A program made the translations under genes and the position numbers. From Cristatella mucedo (Eukaryota > Bryozoa > Phylactolaemata > Cristatellidae), in the NCBI GenBank assembly GCA_009760855.2, contig WPIO01000069.1, positions 1,773,501-1,837,500 of the forward strand: a stretch of DNA of 64,000 bases. Direction: 5' to 3'. Positions 49,712 through 62,500 of the stretch are shown piece by piece. The first letter of the stretch is position 1, and the number at the start of each line of letters is the position of its first letter. The notes beneath the pieces were generated by a model. That model was not told the origin of the DNA and made no database searches. It saw only the letters and a list, made by a program, of their open reading frames with translations.

Positions 49712-50189
49712 AGTCTGAATAAAAACTGTGTACCCTCAATTACTTATGTGCAGATAGCTATGTTACGTGCCATGGTCTGGAAGCTGTCTCCAGACCAAGA
49801 CAGAGTTTTTGCCAGTGTTTTTAAAATTGTGAATCAATCAGACGTAGTCTTACGCTTAAAATAATCGAAGAAAATAAATACTCGTAAGAGCAAGAGGTCT
49901 GCCATCTTAAGATATGTCTTTTTGGTGCGCATCTCCGGTATGAGCGTGACTGTTCAAAATCATGCACGAGCTAATTATAATCGAGAGGTAGAGAAAAGCA
50001 TTATTTATCTGCGACGCAATGCCAGTGTGTAAAATAAGCAAATATAACTAATTCTGGCCCCAAAAGAAGCTCTCAACAAGGTGACCGTGGCTCTTTTGAT
50101 TTATTCCGGGTCACGATGACTACATGGCTTAAACTTGACACGGGTTGTACCCAGTTAGACGCAGCCCAGTTCTATGATGACACCCCCGA

Positions 50190-50645
50190 GCGAATGGCTT
50201 GCAGGCAAAACATCGTACCACCCGCTTTCGGAATCCAACAGTCTACAAATACCTCGTACAAACCTCAAATCCTTTGGAGACCATGCATTTAGCTCGTATG
50301 CTCCCAAAGCCTGGAACTCCCTCCCGACCTGCGTCAGAACATCCCCTGACCTGACCATGCTTGAAAAGAACTGAAATACACACCTATTTAGGACAGTATT
50401 TAGTGAGTCCCTGTGATTCGTCCTTCATGTGCTTATGCGTGCTGACACTGCATGCTGCCACTAACCACATTTGCATGCTGACCCTGCGCATGTCACTCCT
50501 AACCATGTTAATCAGTTTGTCTGTTTATCAAGCATGATATCACTCACCATTCAATTGCATTTCCCTTTGCAGTAAATGCAAAGCGCTTAGAGAGAGATTG
50601 ATTTCTCCAAGAGCGCTTTATCAAGTGTATTATTATTAATATGAT
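50190..50645 (+). mobile_element. L2-like LINE, family A, 3' end
   Basis: An open stretch encodes SLQIPRTNLKSFGDHAFSSY and [20 protein letters not shown], then the 3' UTR, the hairpin with GAGCGCTTTATC and an ATT tail. Confidence 0.82.
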
Positions 50646-51186
50646 TAGGATTTTAGGGCAATCAATGAATTGCCTAAATTTAAAGCCAATTGTGTTTGGC
50701 TGCTTGCACTTTCACTAAATTCAAGATGATTACACTCAAAGCTGGCATATGAGCCAGGAATATTGGTAAGCTGTCAATAGCACTTATATTTCGCCAGCTT
50801 TAAAAATAGTGGTAGTAATAATTAGACATTTTGAAAGCTGAGTATGCAGCAAAGGTATACATGCTAGTATTCTCCAGATTGGCAACAGTACCGGCAGGTG
50901 TGGGGTGTTTGAAGTTACAAAGCATGAAAGGTATATTTTTCCTTCCCACATTTGAATTTGTTCCAGAAATTTAGTTAATACCCGAGACGCGAACTGTCTT
51001 AGCAAAGCTCTATTTGAAGAGCATCCTAAAGAAAGAGCTCGATTTCAGAGTGATCAGTATCTTAGTAAATAAAAGTCTCTATCAGTCTGTGTCCATGGAA
51101 ATATGACCATGCTGTTATTAAGATCAACGTCCTCAGCATTTTGTGCTTGCCAAGCTTTATCTATCTAGGCTTTCACTTTATGCGCT

Positions 51187-51498
51187 GTGACAGCTGCGTA
51201 TTTGCTTAAAGTGCTACTTACCCACCAACTCGCAAAAATCTACCAACTCACACCAACGTATGCAGTGGTGAGATTTGCTCCTAAATGGCACATTTCCCTC
51301 AAATTGAATGTCGATGAAACTAGTCAACTAATAATGAAGCAAACATTACTTTTTTGGAAGAATACATTTAAAAAAGGGCACGGTTGGCATGTCTCCTATA
51401 GCCCACCTATTAAAAATATACATTTTCTGTATGAAAATTATCCTGAAAAGGTTGTAGGAGTCGGCAATAAACTCAAGTCAGCCTTCTGGCGCTCATGA
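51187..51498 (+). CDS. Unrecognised 103-codon open frame
   Basis: It reads through without stops from MTAAYLLKVLLTHQLAKIYQ to the end FWRS, with composition like ordinary protein (KWHISLKLNVDETSQLIMK; HGWHVSYSPPIKNIHFLYE). The SLKLNVDET phrase recalls the LKLNxDKTE block of LINE ORF2, but the remainder does not continue as a LINE. It could be a retroelement relic or chance. I do not assign a function. Confidence 0.25.
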   Translation: MTAAYLLKVLLTHQLAKIYQLTPTYAVVRFAPKWHISLKLNVDETSQLIMKQTLLFWKNTFKKGHGWHVSYSPPIKNIHFLYENYPEKVVGVGNKLKSAFWRS

Positions 51499-51984
51499 TA
51501 ACTGCATAAACTTGATTCCTTCTTAGATAAGGATACCACAAAAGATAGTCATACAACAGACTTTTTAACGTCCTGCGGAGACATTGATTCATCAGTCCCA
51601 GGTATTTCTGCCTATGGAATAAAAGTCTAACTGGTAGTGCGAGCTGGGATGGGCGGCTTACCCGTCTTCGCTATTGCCTTTATGTTTGCCTGGCACAATC
51701 TAAGTTTTCACTTTTATGCATATGAAACTAAGCAGTATCTTTAATTTGATCGTACCAAACTGTCCAGCGTGTAGAACTCTTGCAACTCCGTTGCTGCATG
51801 TAAGATTACATTTTTTCATGTCTGACAGCCAAATATCCTATATTTATAGTCGATAAAATGAACTTTACTAGATATGGGTACACAAAGTATTATTCAGAAA
51901 TACAAAAATCAAAATGCTAAAAACTGACTCTCCGAGAATATGTTCTGATTCATCCGCACGGAATCTACAGTAGGTGTCATGTTT

Positions 51985-52605
51985 TAAAGTGATCTTTCAT
52001 TAGACAACCACATCAGCTCCACAGTTGTCTGCCTATTTTCAGCTACAAATTGTTGCCCAAATTTAGATTTTCTACTACAGTGATAGTACATCTAAATTGG
52101 TCAAGCATTCGTGATATCCCGTCTCTACTTCTCTAACACACTACTTGCTGGTCTATTGTCCTGTGCTATCTGGCTCTTACAGTTAGTGCAAAACTATGTT
52201 GCTAGGAATGTCTGTCGAGAGCACCACTGTTGCCACAGCTCCAACACAGCACCACTTCCAGCCGGACCTGCAATGGCTCACAGTCCAGTAATGCATCAAA
52301 TTCAAAATTATGCGACTCGTATTCAGTTAGGGTCCCTTCATTCTCTGGCTCCAACATAGTTACCAGACCTAGTCCCTTACCAGGCTAGGCGTCGTACCGT
52401 CCGCTTCCCCGAATCGAATCGTTTAGCTACATGTCGTAAAAACTTCAAAATATCGTGGAAGCGATGCCTGTAGCCCGCAGGCTCCTAAAGCCTGGAACTC
52501 CCTCCCAACAGACGTCACTACATACCATTACTTGATGCCATTTAAATAGAAGCTAAACACGCAACTGTGTATAACAGTATTTAGCAGGTCTTTGTGATTA
52601 GTTCT
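51985..52605 (+). mobile_element. L2-like LINE, family A, strongly decayed
   Basis: Pieces of SRLYFSNTLLAGLLSCAIWL, LVQNYVARNVCREHHCCHS and the KAWNSLPT region appear across frames. It is cut off at 52605 by a younger family A copy. Confidence 0.65.
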
Positions 52606-53342
52606 TTGCACGTCTAAGTTGGTCCATGCATTCGTGACATCTCGTCTCGACTTCTGCAACTCACTTCTTTCTGGCCAACCAGCATGTGCAATAAGGCGAT
52701 TGCAACTGGTGCAAAACTCTGCAGCTAGGCTTGTCTGTCGTGAGCATCGCAGTTGCCACATTGCTCCACTTCTCGCTGACCTGCACTGGCTACCAGTCAA
52801 GCAACGGATTGACTTCATGGTTTTGTCGCTCACTTTTAGGTCCCATCATTCTATGGCTCCAGCCTATCTCTCCGACATACTCCCCCATCAGGCCAAGCAT
52901 CGTACCACCTGCTTTTCGGAATCCAACAGTCTAGAAATACCTCATACAAACCTTAAATCCTTTAGAGACCATGCGTTTAGTTCGTATGCTCCCACAGCCT
53001 GGAACTCCCTCCCGACCTGCATCAGAACATCCCCTGACCTGACCACATTTAAAAGGAACTTAAAAACACAACTCACTAAGGACAGCATTTATTGGGTCCC
53101 TGTGATTCGTCCTTCACGTGCTTATGCGTGCTGACACTGTGCATGCTGCCACTAACCACATTTGCATGCTGACCCTGTGCATGTCACCCCTAACTATGTT
53201 ATTCATTTTGTTTGTTTTTCATGCATGATTTTACTTACCATTCAATTGCATTTCCCTTTGCAGCGAATGTAAAGCACATAGAAAGAGATTAAGTTCTCTG
53301 AGGGCGCTTTATCAAGTACATTATTATTATTATTATATTATT
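52606..53342 (+). mobile_element. L2-like LINE, family A, well preserved 3' part
   Basis: An open stretch at 52619-53134 covers [20 protein letters not shown], the [20 protein letters not shown] region, [20 protein letters not shown] and [20 protein letters not shown]. The full 3' UTR, hairpin and ATT tail follow. It is one of the least mutated copies here. Confidence 0.87.
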
Positions 53343-54130
53343 ATTTGCGGGATTATGGTGTTGCCACAGGGCATGCTGCCACTTATCACATCTGCATGCC
53401 GACTCAATGCATGTCATATATATCTTTATTATGCTTGTTGACATTGAGCATGATACCACTTACCGTTTGAACTTGTTTCGTCTACAGCATAGGTACAGTG
53501 TCTAAGACGAGATTAAGTTATCTGAGAGCTCTATCCAAATGAATCAATATTATTTACTGATGTAAATTATTATTTTTATTAAACGGAGCAGCAGCTTCAT
53601 CTCACTACTTCGGACCGACAAGCACTGGCTCCTCATCAAAAATCGTAATGACTTCAAGGCGCTATCACTGACGTCTAGGTTCGCTATTTCCCCCGCTCTT
53701 AACTACAAATTGGAACTGCATACTGCTTAGGCGTTGCATTGAGCTAATGCGGCGAAAGCCGACATCGTTCTACTCTGTCTGCTGTGTCTCCTCACGCGTT
53801 AGCAGGCTCCAAAATTTGAAAAATACTTCCAGCTACCGTCATAACTTTGGCTGACTTGACAATATTTGAAAGGAAACTTAAACACCTTCCATTCCCCAAG
53901 AGACGGCTGAGCCAAACAGACACGTTCCAAGTGTCCTTGTTAAAGCGGACACTGTATGTTTATTATTTATTAACTAATATGTTTTGTTTAAGCATATATG
54001 AGCTGCCTACAATGTATTTTCCTGTGAACGTGATCTGCGAATGTCTGGGCATCTTAAGCAATAACTTATTCCATTGGTTTACAAAGAAGCACGTTTTAAA
54101 GAAGCACGTCCGATTTCGCTTGGCTTGATC
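53343..54130 (+). mobile_element. Decayed L2-like LINE fragments
   Basis: A family A-like 3' UTR and tail lie at 53350-53535. From 53580 a coding remnant resembles TDKHWLLIKNRNDFKALSLT, and near 53850 TIFERKLKHL. No intact frame. Confidence 0.55.
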
Positions 54131-55290
54131 CATAAGTATTTAAAATATTTCCATTAAGTATGTGCCAAAAGTATTTTGCAAGATCCTGTCCAGCAGATAG
54201 CAACAGATTTAAGTTTAGCTGATTGCTATTGAAGGCTCGTACAGCTCCTTGAAATAGCTGAAGAGATTCCGCTGTTTGACGGACTGATGTTCAAGCCGAC
54301 ATTTTAAATGCAGGAGACACGAGCAGTGAGATCTATTTTTTTATCTCTGCACGTTACTCTGACCGGAGGGTCAGATGTAGAAATAGGTGGATCCCTTTGG
54401 ATCACAGTAGTAATAAGAAAAAAATTAATAGCATCCCCAGAGAAATAAATTCATTCGCAAGCACTTTGCAAATGATGGTGAATAATGAGCACTGATGAGC
54501 TACGCACACACACACGCAAACACACACACACGCACACACACACACACACATGCACGTGCACACACACAAGCACACACACTCGCCCGCATGCAAGCACAAA
54601 CGCAAATATGGCGTAAGTCAAAATTCAGATAGGTGGGTTCACAACTGCGGCGAGAAACTGCCGTTTGAAGCACTTGAGCAAACACACTGCCGCGGCTTGG
54701 TGGCACAATTCTGTAGACGTTCCCAGTGGTCCTGGTGTGTGCTTCTACAAATATTTATTTGCAAGCAAGGCGAAATCGATGTGGGATGTACTAAATTGAG
54801 ATATTTCACAAAACATCCTCGTTTAATTATTGATAAATCAATTAACATTTGTAACAATTGTAGACATCCTAATATTTCAAATCAAATTATAGATTGTACG
54901 CAGCCCAGGATGATTGCATCCTTAATTACTATTTGATGAATGGCACATCGTGTGCATACGAGTAGATGTAAAGATAGCACTTCGAATTTCAATCTGTCTT
55001 GGCAACTGATCTCGACATTCTCACTTCTTCGAGCCTGCTGAGCAAATCGCTGGCGAAAAGTGTTCATTGAAATTCTGGAAACCTTTTCTATAGCAAAGCA
55101 AGAGCTGCTTCTCACATATAAATGTCAGCCATTGCCCCGTTGGATGAGGTTGTCGTTCTGACCAGTTGCTGAGCCGGCTGGGTGGCTGTCGAACAGACAA
55201 CAAAGAATTTACTTTGGTTGAGGGTTTTGAGGACCTGTTGCATGGAATTTCATAATATATGTAGAACTGCAATCGAGAACTATGAAAGAT
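54131..55290. other. Intergenic sequence with a (CA)n tract at 54505-54600
   Basis: The CA microsatellite is clear. Nothing else here is recognised. Confidence 0.5.
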
Positions 55291-55367
55291 TAATAATAAT
55301 AATATTAGTGCACTTGATAAAGCACCCTCAGAGAACTCAATCTCTTTCTAGGCGCTTTACATTTAAC
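55291..55367 (-). mobile_element. Family A LINE tail
   Basis: On the minus strand: AAATGTAAAGCGCCTAGAAA, TTCTCTGAGGGTGCTTTATC and an ATT-rich tail. No coding part. Confidence 0.75.
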
Positions 55368-55510
55368 CGAAATTAAGTGATAACAGTCATTACGGCCTTC
55401 AATATATACTTCAGCGTCATGACTTGTGCTACCTGCTTAAGAGATATGAAAATTTCGGCGACAGAATAAGTTATTTATCAATGAAATATACTAATAAAAG
55501 CGAAAAAGCC

Positions 55511-55768
55511 TGTCAGTCATGAGGCAAGATGGTGCCCTTTCATCACGTGGGAAGACGGTGCAGCGTTGCCTTGAGCGACCATACTATGACTACTTCTACT
55601 ATGACTCAGCGAAGTGAGCCCACAGGCAGTATGGTCTTGTGCCGTAGTAAAGTAATAATTCCTAGCGACGTATAGCGCTTCAGTGGCCGAGCCGATAATG
55701 AAATTGAATTGATTGTGTCCTAGCATTCTACAAACGCTAGCATTCAATAAACTCGTACTCGTCCTACG
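55511..55768 (+). mobile_element. Possible solo LTR
   Basis: The segment starts TGTCAGTCATGAGG, has AATAAA at 55746-55751 close to its right end, and is bracketed by a direct repeat GAAAAAGCC / GAAAAGCC. Size fits an LTR. The right end does not read CA, and no second copy is present in the window. Confidence 0.3.
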
Positions 55769-56302
55769 AAAAGCCTTCAAATTAAGAGAGTTCCATCTCA
55801 ATTAACCTATCGACTGACTTGAGCTGCTTACATACATGCAGTCACATAGGCCATAGGTCAATACCGTTTTCCTAACGGGCTCGAAAGTTGACTCAGTAGC
55901 ACTTTCGCAACAGCCAGTTACTTTTCATCACGCCAAGCATTTGATTAGAAAGACATTCGATATAATCAGGCTTTAAAGTTGATTCATCAAAACGCCAGGC
56001 CATGTAGTTTACTATAATGGCTTTTGCTTAAGGCTAGTACTAAGAACTCAGTCCAAAAAGTCTTCAACCTGGTCTTTAAGTTGGGACATCCTTCCAGGCA
56101 TTTGTTTCTGCAACTGTTTCATCATAAAACTCTAGCGGCTGCGAATATAGCACTAGATCAAACAATTTGAGCCTTGCATCGCCAATCTTAAGCCTTCGTA
56201 TTAAATGCGTGTGACGCTCTCATAAAGTGAAGCGACTTCTTGGACTGTCGTTCACCTCGCTGCAGTACGTGGACCACATGACGGGCAGCAAGCACGACTC
56301 AC

Positions 56303-56551
56303 CGCAAAAGCTCTCCTGCTAGGCTGTGGAGTTGCTGTCTTCGCAGCGGAATGTGTTGGCTCGCTTGCAAGCACAATCGTTCAAGTCGAACTTCAGACCA
56401 GTGGGACAGAACTCCGACACTGCTTGACCGCTGGGAACCAGCTGAGAAAACATGGTGCAATGGCTTTGAGGCTCAAGTTGGTAGATACGTCCATTATTCA
56501 AGCAGGTGGTTCCCGTGCGAATGGCTGCTTTAGCCCCTGGAGTTGGTGCCA
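56303..56551 (-). CDS. Second gene, domain exon 4 with in-frame stop
   Basis: The acceptor is ..atttcag. The domain is CLNNGRIYQLEPQSHC, CPTGLKFDLNDCAC and NTFRC, followed by NSTA and TAG (56321-56319). Five more codons (QESFC and one base) lead to a consensus donor G|gtgagt at 56302. The whole exon is 249 bp, a multiple of three like its neighbours. Either the gene ends here or the stop interrupts an exon that once spliced onward. Confidence 0.75.
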
Positions 56552-59500
56552 CTGAAATGAAAGAGCGACAGCCGACATGTGACTCGTTCCGTATGGTGTT
56601 ATTCGGTGTCCATGGTGATGGGCAGTAGGACGAGCAGAGAAGCAAGATGAGCTGAAACTTTGTCGGAGGGTGTTTGCCTAGGCTTCGCTGGAGGTGCGAA
56701 AGGTTAAAACGAGCAGCTACAAGCGAGTTCATTCTCCGAGCGAATTCACCTTATTCGCTGCTCTTTTTGAGAAGCTACTGGTGCGTCTTTCCCATTCTCC
56801 AATTACGATTGACGTTTGCTATCAATATTTTGAGTTCCACCCAAAGGACAACCTAAATGCATTATTCGCAGGTGTTGATTCTCTTGTAACGATTCGGAAG
56901 GCGCCTTGATAGAGATTGAGCTCTTGTAGGGTTCTTTACAGACGACCAATTAATACTACTGCTGTTAGGTCTACAGGATACTTAGCCCGGCATCTGCATT
57001 TGACTCGCTTGATTTTCAACCAGCGTGCACCAAAAAACATTGATTGTGTTGATCGTCGACAAGCTTTCCAAAGATTGATGACCATGGCACAAATTGGATA
57101 GATGCGTGCAAGTTAAATGTCGCTCGTAAGTTTCAAGATCATCATCCCCGAAGTTGGTTTATCTGGCATTCTTCTACTGCCGTCTACTCATAATCTGGCA
57201 ATATTCAGATTTCCGCCGACATTTTTCAAGGTTCTAGCTCATCACCACCTAAGCCAGGTCAGCATAAACTCAGCTGAAGGAACTTAGCCAACACAGAAGC
57301 ATGCATTAACAAGAATAAAGACAGCCACCATATTTAAAGTGCTTGAAAAAGTATGCGTCCACAATTCAAAAGCTATCTGAATCTAGGGCTCCACGCTTGG
57401 GCCACGTGCCCTCCCTCAATCGTTGCCAACCCATGGGAAATGTAGCAGTTCATCGATGGCTTCGTTGCTGCATAGCCATGGATTTCGTCCGAGCTGCTTC
57501 CCTGGCTCCCTGCCAAGATTCGAATCGATGCTGATATCATCCCAGTACGGCATACAGGTCACGCCGAACTCGCCAGCAGCAGCCATTTTAACTGATTTTC
57601 TCTTGCTCATCCCACTCTTAGCTATCAAGCTACCATGTTTTTTTTACTCCAGCCACCCAGTCGCTCTTGATTCATCGCACAAATATGAAAATTGCTCTGT
57701 AATTGCACACTTAGCATGTGAACGCCAAAACCTCGAGTTGCAGCTTCCCGGGTTCCTATTAGAGCTTAAGAAAAGAAATATTCCTATCAGTCTCAACTTT
57801 CTATGAATTCTACTAGGGCAGGTCTTACTTTTCTTTTTCAACCGGTGTCTTCTTGCTTTATTTAGCATGCAGGCCAAATAAAAATACTTGTTTTCGTTTC
57901 CGTTTTCGATACCGCATATAGCAATGGCCCATTCTATAAACAGCAAATTGTAAAACCCCTGGACATTGATTAAAATGGTTATGATTTCTTAAACAAGTGA
58001 TCTATTAGTTTAATTGGTGTTGCTGCTTGCAAAGCTCCAGGGTAGATAATAATTTCGCATAGCAAGCATATATTGAGGCACATTATTAATATTAGCGAAG
58101 CACAATTTTTTAGTAGCGTTCTTATATAATTCGCACAATGTGCTTACTCATTGGAACCACGACTGGCAGAGAGGACTCTTCGCAAGAGAAAATGCCAGCC
58201 TGACGGCATGTGCAGGTGTTCAGATCGAACAGCTCTCCTGCCGAGCACTCCTTCAGTACCATGTCACCGGCAGGAGACTTCTGGGTATACCTCAAGCAGC
58301 CACAGTACGGCAAAACTCGGAACGTGTAGCCACTTGCAATACAGGCATCACTAATGCGTAGTGGAACCAGACTCGTTCTAGCTGGTGAGATTGTTGAAGC
58401 AGCTGCAAACGCAATTAAAGTCAGGCGAGGATGCGTAGATTGCTTTAAACTTGCCGTATTATATGCATCAGCGGTCGAATGGAGTTAAACAATCAAATAT
58501 TTCTTAAAGCAAATAAAATAGCGACAACAGATATCTTGTTGAATGGTTCCTAACAGTAATAACTGGTGAGTAGATAGATCAAATGCACTGTGGAGCCAGC
58601 GGAGTGTACCTATGGTGTGTAGGGGAACTTTTTGAACTGTCCAATCGAGTAATGCTCACATTCATAATAGTAGCAGTACATGTACAGTTCATACACGATA
58701 TACAGCTACATATAGCAAGTAGGAAGAAAGCAAGAATATAGTTGACGTTGACCACCTATGTCCTAAGGAAAACGTCTGCAATCTCCGTGAAAGTGATTAA
58801 TAAGGGTGCATCGACTTTGTTGTAGCAACCTTAAATTGAGTAAATTCAAAGCAAAGTGCCTCTTCGTTTTGAAGCTGAACTTGAAAACATTCAAGTTTGA
58901 AACAAAATGCCTTTTCAGCTAGTTTTTCTCGAAATGCCTAAAACCTAACTCGTTTATAAATATCTATATTGAATTCATATCGAGTACTTAAAGATTCACT
59001 CCAACAGTATAAAATGGGCATCTAATTTGGTCTGTAATTTCATTCAGTGGAACAGCTGTGCTGCTCGGATGGCTTCAATCGAAGAAGGTTCTATCCGTAG
59101 CCAGCATTTAGGTTACAGTCAACAGCCTAAAGGACTAATGCATCGGCGAAATTTTAACTAAGCTAAGCTCTTTATAACTAAGTGATCGATACCAATAATG
59201 GTCACTGATTCAGTTTATCAATATTAGAAATAGAATTATCCAATAAGGTTTTAATTACTTTCTCTGTGCACCGGAATATAGTAATCATCTTGCTCATGCC
59301 CTGCTACATAGCTAACACTCACCATTCGATCTTGTTTCCATTGCAGCAAATGTAAACCACCTAGAAAAAGATCGAGTTCTCCGAGGGCACTTTATCAAGT
59401 GTATTATCATTATTATTACTATTAAATTTTCTATCGCTGCACCATGAATGTTTGAATTTGGTATGCCTTTTATTTCGTCATTGTGTCGCCTTGTAATGTA

Positions 59501-62500
59501 CATAAATTATCGTAGACGCAGAGAATACATCATTGCCTCGTTGGCTAGAGTAAAGTATTAAAGATATCATTGAAAAAACACAATGGCAGCCAGTGCATGT
59601 CCGGGACTTAGATATGAAAGCATTCAAAATTGGCGGTCCACCGACATTACAGTGAAGAATCCGCTCCGACTTCATTTCAGTGTGGAAAGAAGAGTGCTAA
59701 GTTGAAGCTCTCTTTTGCACATACAGTCTACGACGAAGTTTCGCCTTAAAAAACTGTGAACTTACCAGTTGAAGTTGCCGTAAGGTCTGCAAGATCTTCC
59801 TCATTGCAGACGAAGTCAGTGGCATAACGACACAGGCACACCTTAAGGTCGAACTTGAGTCCAGCTGGGCATGATTGCAAGTGGTAAGCCCCATCTGCTG
59901 TGTGCTGAGTGACCCATTTACAGCCAGCCTTGGGGGCGAGTGCATAGATGCTACCAAAGCTAACACACGTTCCGCCGACGCTGGCAGCCCGAGTGGTCGA
60001 CATTTGAACTGGTGTTGCTTTTACTGTAATCACGTAAACACTTACGCGTATTTGATTTCTATCAAATTAGTGTAGAAATTCATTCTGAACTGGCTAAAGG
60101 CTCTTATGGGCAAAGCAACATGAACCCGTCGGGTCAGACTTGTTCACGACTTGACAGCATGCGGCTAAAAAGAGCTGGCGTTATCTAGACATTGCATCTA
60201 AATGTTGATACAAATATCTTACAATCAGGCATTCCTAGCAAAAATTCGTGGGAAAGTTTCATTTGATTTGGTAGGTGGGCCTTAGCGACCCGGTGACTAA
60301 GCTGGTGATTATGCCCAGTTCCGCTCAGCTCACTCGAGCATCTGTCAATATGCCAAGTCCGATGGCCGATGTGGTAGCACCTGAAGCACCAATCGTGATT
60401 TTGAAGGACAGCAAAGTGAAAATGGAAGCTGTTCAAAAGTTACGGCCATTCATTGAGCACGCCATCTAGTTTCACAGTTCTGTAAAGATCTTAAATTTGA
60501 ATTCTTTTTTTAACTAGGAGAGGGCGTGGTTTTGCTTTGTACACTATATAGTACATTTCCTCTCCTAATAGCTACTTGTCTACAATCACCCTTAGTATAC
60601 GGCAAAGTTATTACTGTTAACACAACGCGAACTTTAATGTAAATATTATATCCGGTATTAAGAATAGGACCAAATATGATTAACTTTAAAGCGAACTAAA
60701 TAAGTAGCCTGGCTTCTTAAAGATAAAGATTGCTTAATTGCTTGAGCCAGTCTGACATGAGAAGTGCAGCTTTTCCGATCTCATTATTAGAGAGCTATTA
60801 AAGGACGATAAATAATTTAACACAAATCAAGTGATTGAGATTACTGTGAAATTGATAGTTTTGCAAGTCAAGCTGGCAATTAATGTGAGGCATATAGGTA
60901 CATGTACAAACAAAATCTCATACAACTTTATCTTAACCTAATTTTTTCGGAGTTAACTAATACCTCATTTTAAAGTCTCGTTCCAATTATAAGCTTCCGA
61001 CGGTGATGTCAGACTTCAAAGCTAAAAGCAAATCAATAAAAAGAGGACCTACACAGAGACATAAACGTACATTCTCCAATTAAGAAATATAGAACTCCTA
61101 CCAAGTAACTTCCTTCAGTACGATTGGCATTCGTCTCTATGTACAGCTTATTTATGGGAGTATTCACAGATTTATTGATTATTTCATTTGCGGATGAGTG
61201 CATAATGAGAGCTAATCCGATGCGAAGACAAGCTCCAACTAAAGTACATCAATACAATTCCAGACTGATTTATAACGATTGAACCAAATTAACCACATAT
61301 AATCAATAATATTAAAATAAATAGCTGTTTGGATGACCAGTAGTACCGACCCGTTTTTCTCCGGGCTCCAAAGATCGCATCACATTTTATACAAAAATTA
61401 TTATTGTGCAACTCAAATTTCATCTAAAAGTCAAAGATCTCGCTGATCCCACTCTCAGGAGCTTGGCCATCCTCCACATGCTCTCCTGCCTCTCGACAGT
61501 TGGCCCCTGCTGTTAGCCGGTTGGGGGGGGGTTCGGTTCTCAAGCCGCAACTGGTCATCTACAGAGGCACCGACGCTGTCATCGTCAACACGGGGCTGAC
61601 GTGTAACGGCCGCGAGAATGCCTTGGTGACGGCTCGGGAAAATGTAGACAAATACTGGGTCACAGGCCTTTCTCTCCTGACCGCTGGCTACCGGACGGAA
61701 TTGGTGAGGCCCTTTGCGTTTGGTGACCTTTGCAGCTGGTGAACGGGCAATGAAGCCTGCCTGGCCGAACTCAGCATTGGGCGTGCCGCAAGAACGGCAT
61801 TTTTGTGGCGATATGTCTCTGGCGCTATTTCCGGTTCGGAAACTGTGCTGTCTGTGTTCCTGAACCGGGAATGGAGGTAGCTCCTGCTGCCCTGCAGGGC
61901 GGCGCTCCTCCGGCTAGTGTACACATTACTATATCCAAATTTTAACAACAGAGTTGTATGCAATTATACTTCTAAATTAATTATACCGAAAGTTTTCTCT
62001 GGTTAGGCTGCATACCAGGCAAAGCATCACCCGGTGCAGGAAACAGTAATGAAGGGAGTGGGTAACTAGTCGATTTCTTAGGTTACTGCTTTTGCCATCC
62101 GTTTGATAATCAATTTGAACCCTTTGAAAGTGCAATTTAGCCTTTAATAAAGAGCTCCAGCAGTTTATCCTTAAATTAGAAGAATACTCACATTTCTAAT
62201 TTAAATGGGATACTAAGCTGAAATAATTTGTTTACCAGAGAGCTTATCCAAGGCTAGAGTTAAATTCAACCGAGTATAGGCAAGAGATTCCATCCATGTT
62301 AGAGCACTACAGCCTCATTCTTGGTGTCCGGCATTGACTGAATGCACATGTGAACTCTTTGTCGGTGTTTACATCTAAAATGAATATTATAAATGCTGAA
62401 CATCAAATGCCATCTGCAGAGCAACAGAGTGCTTTAAAATGTAATCTTCACTAAGAACAATCTCACTACCTCTGGCTTATATATCAGGCTCTCCACCTTT

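Noticed and set aside
55517-55801. Minus-strand 94-codon open frame as a gene
   Set aside because: It has no recognisable domain and overlaps the possible solo LTR on the other strand.
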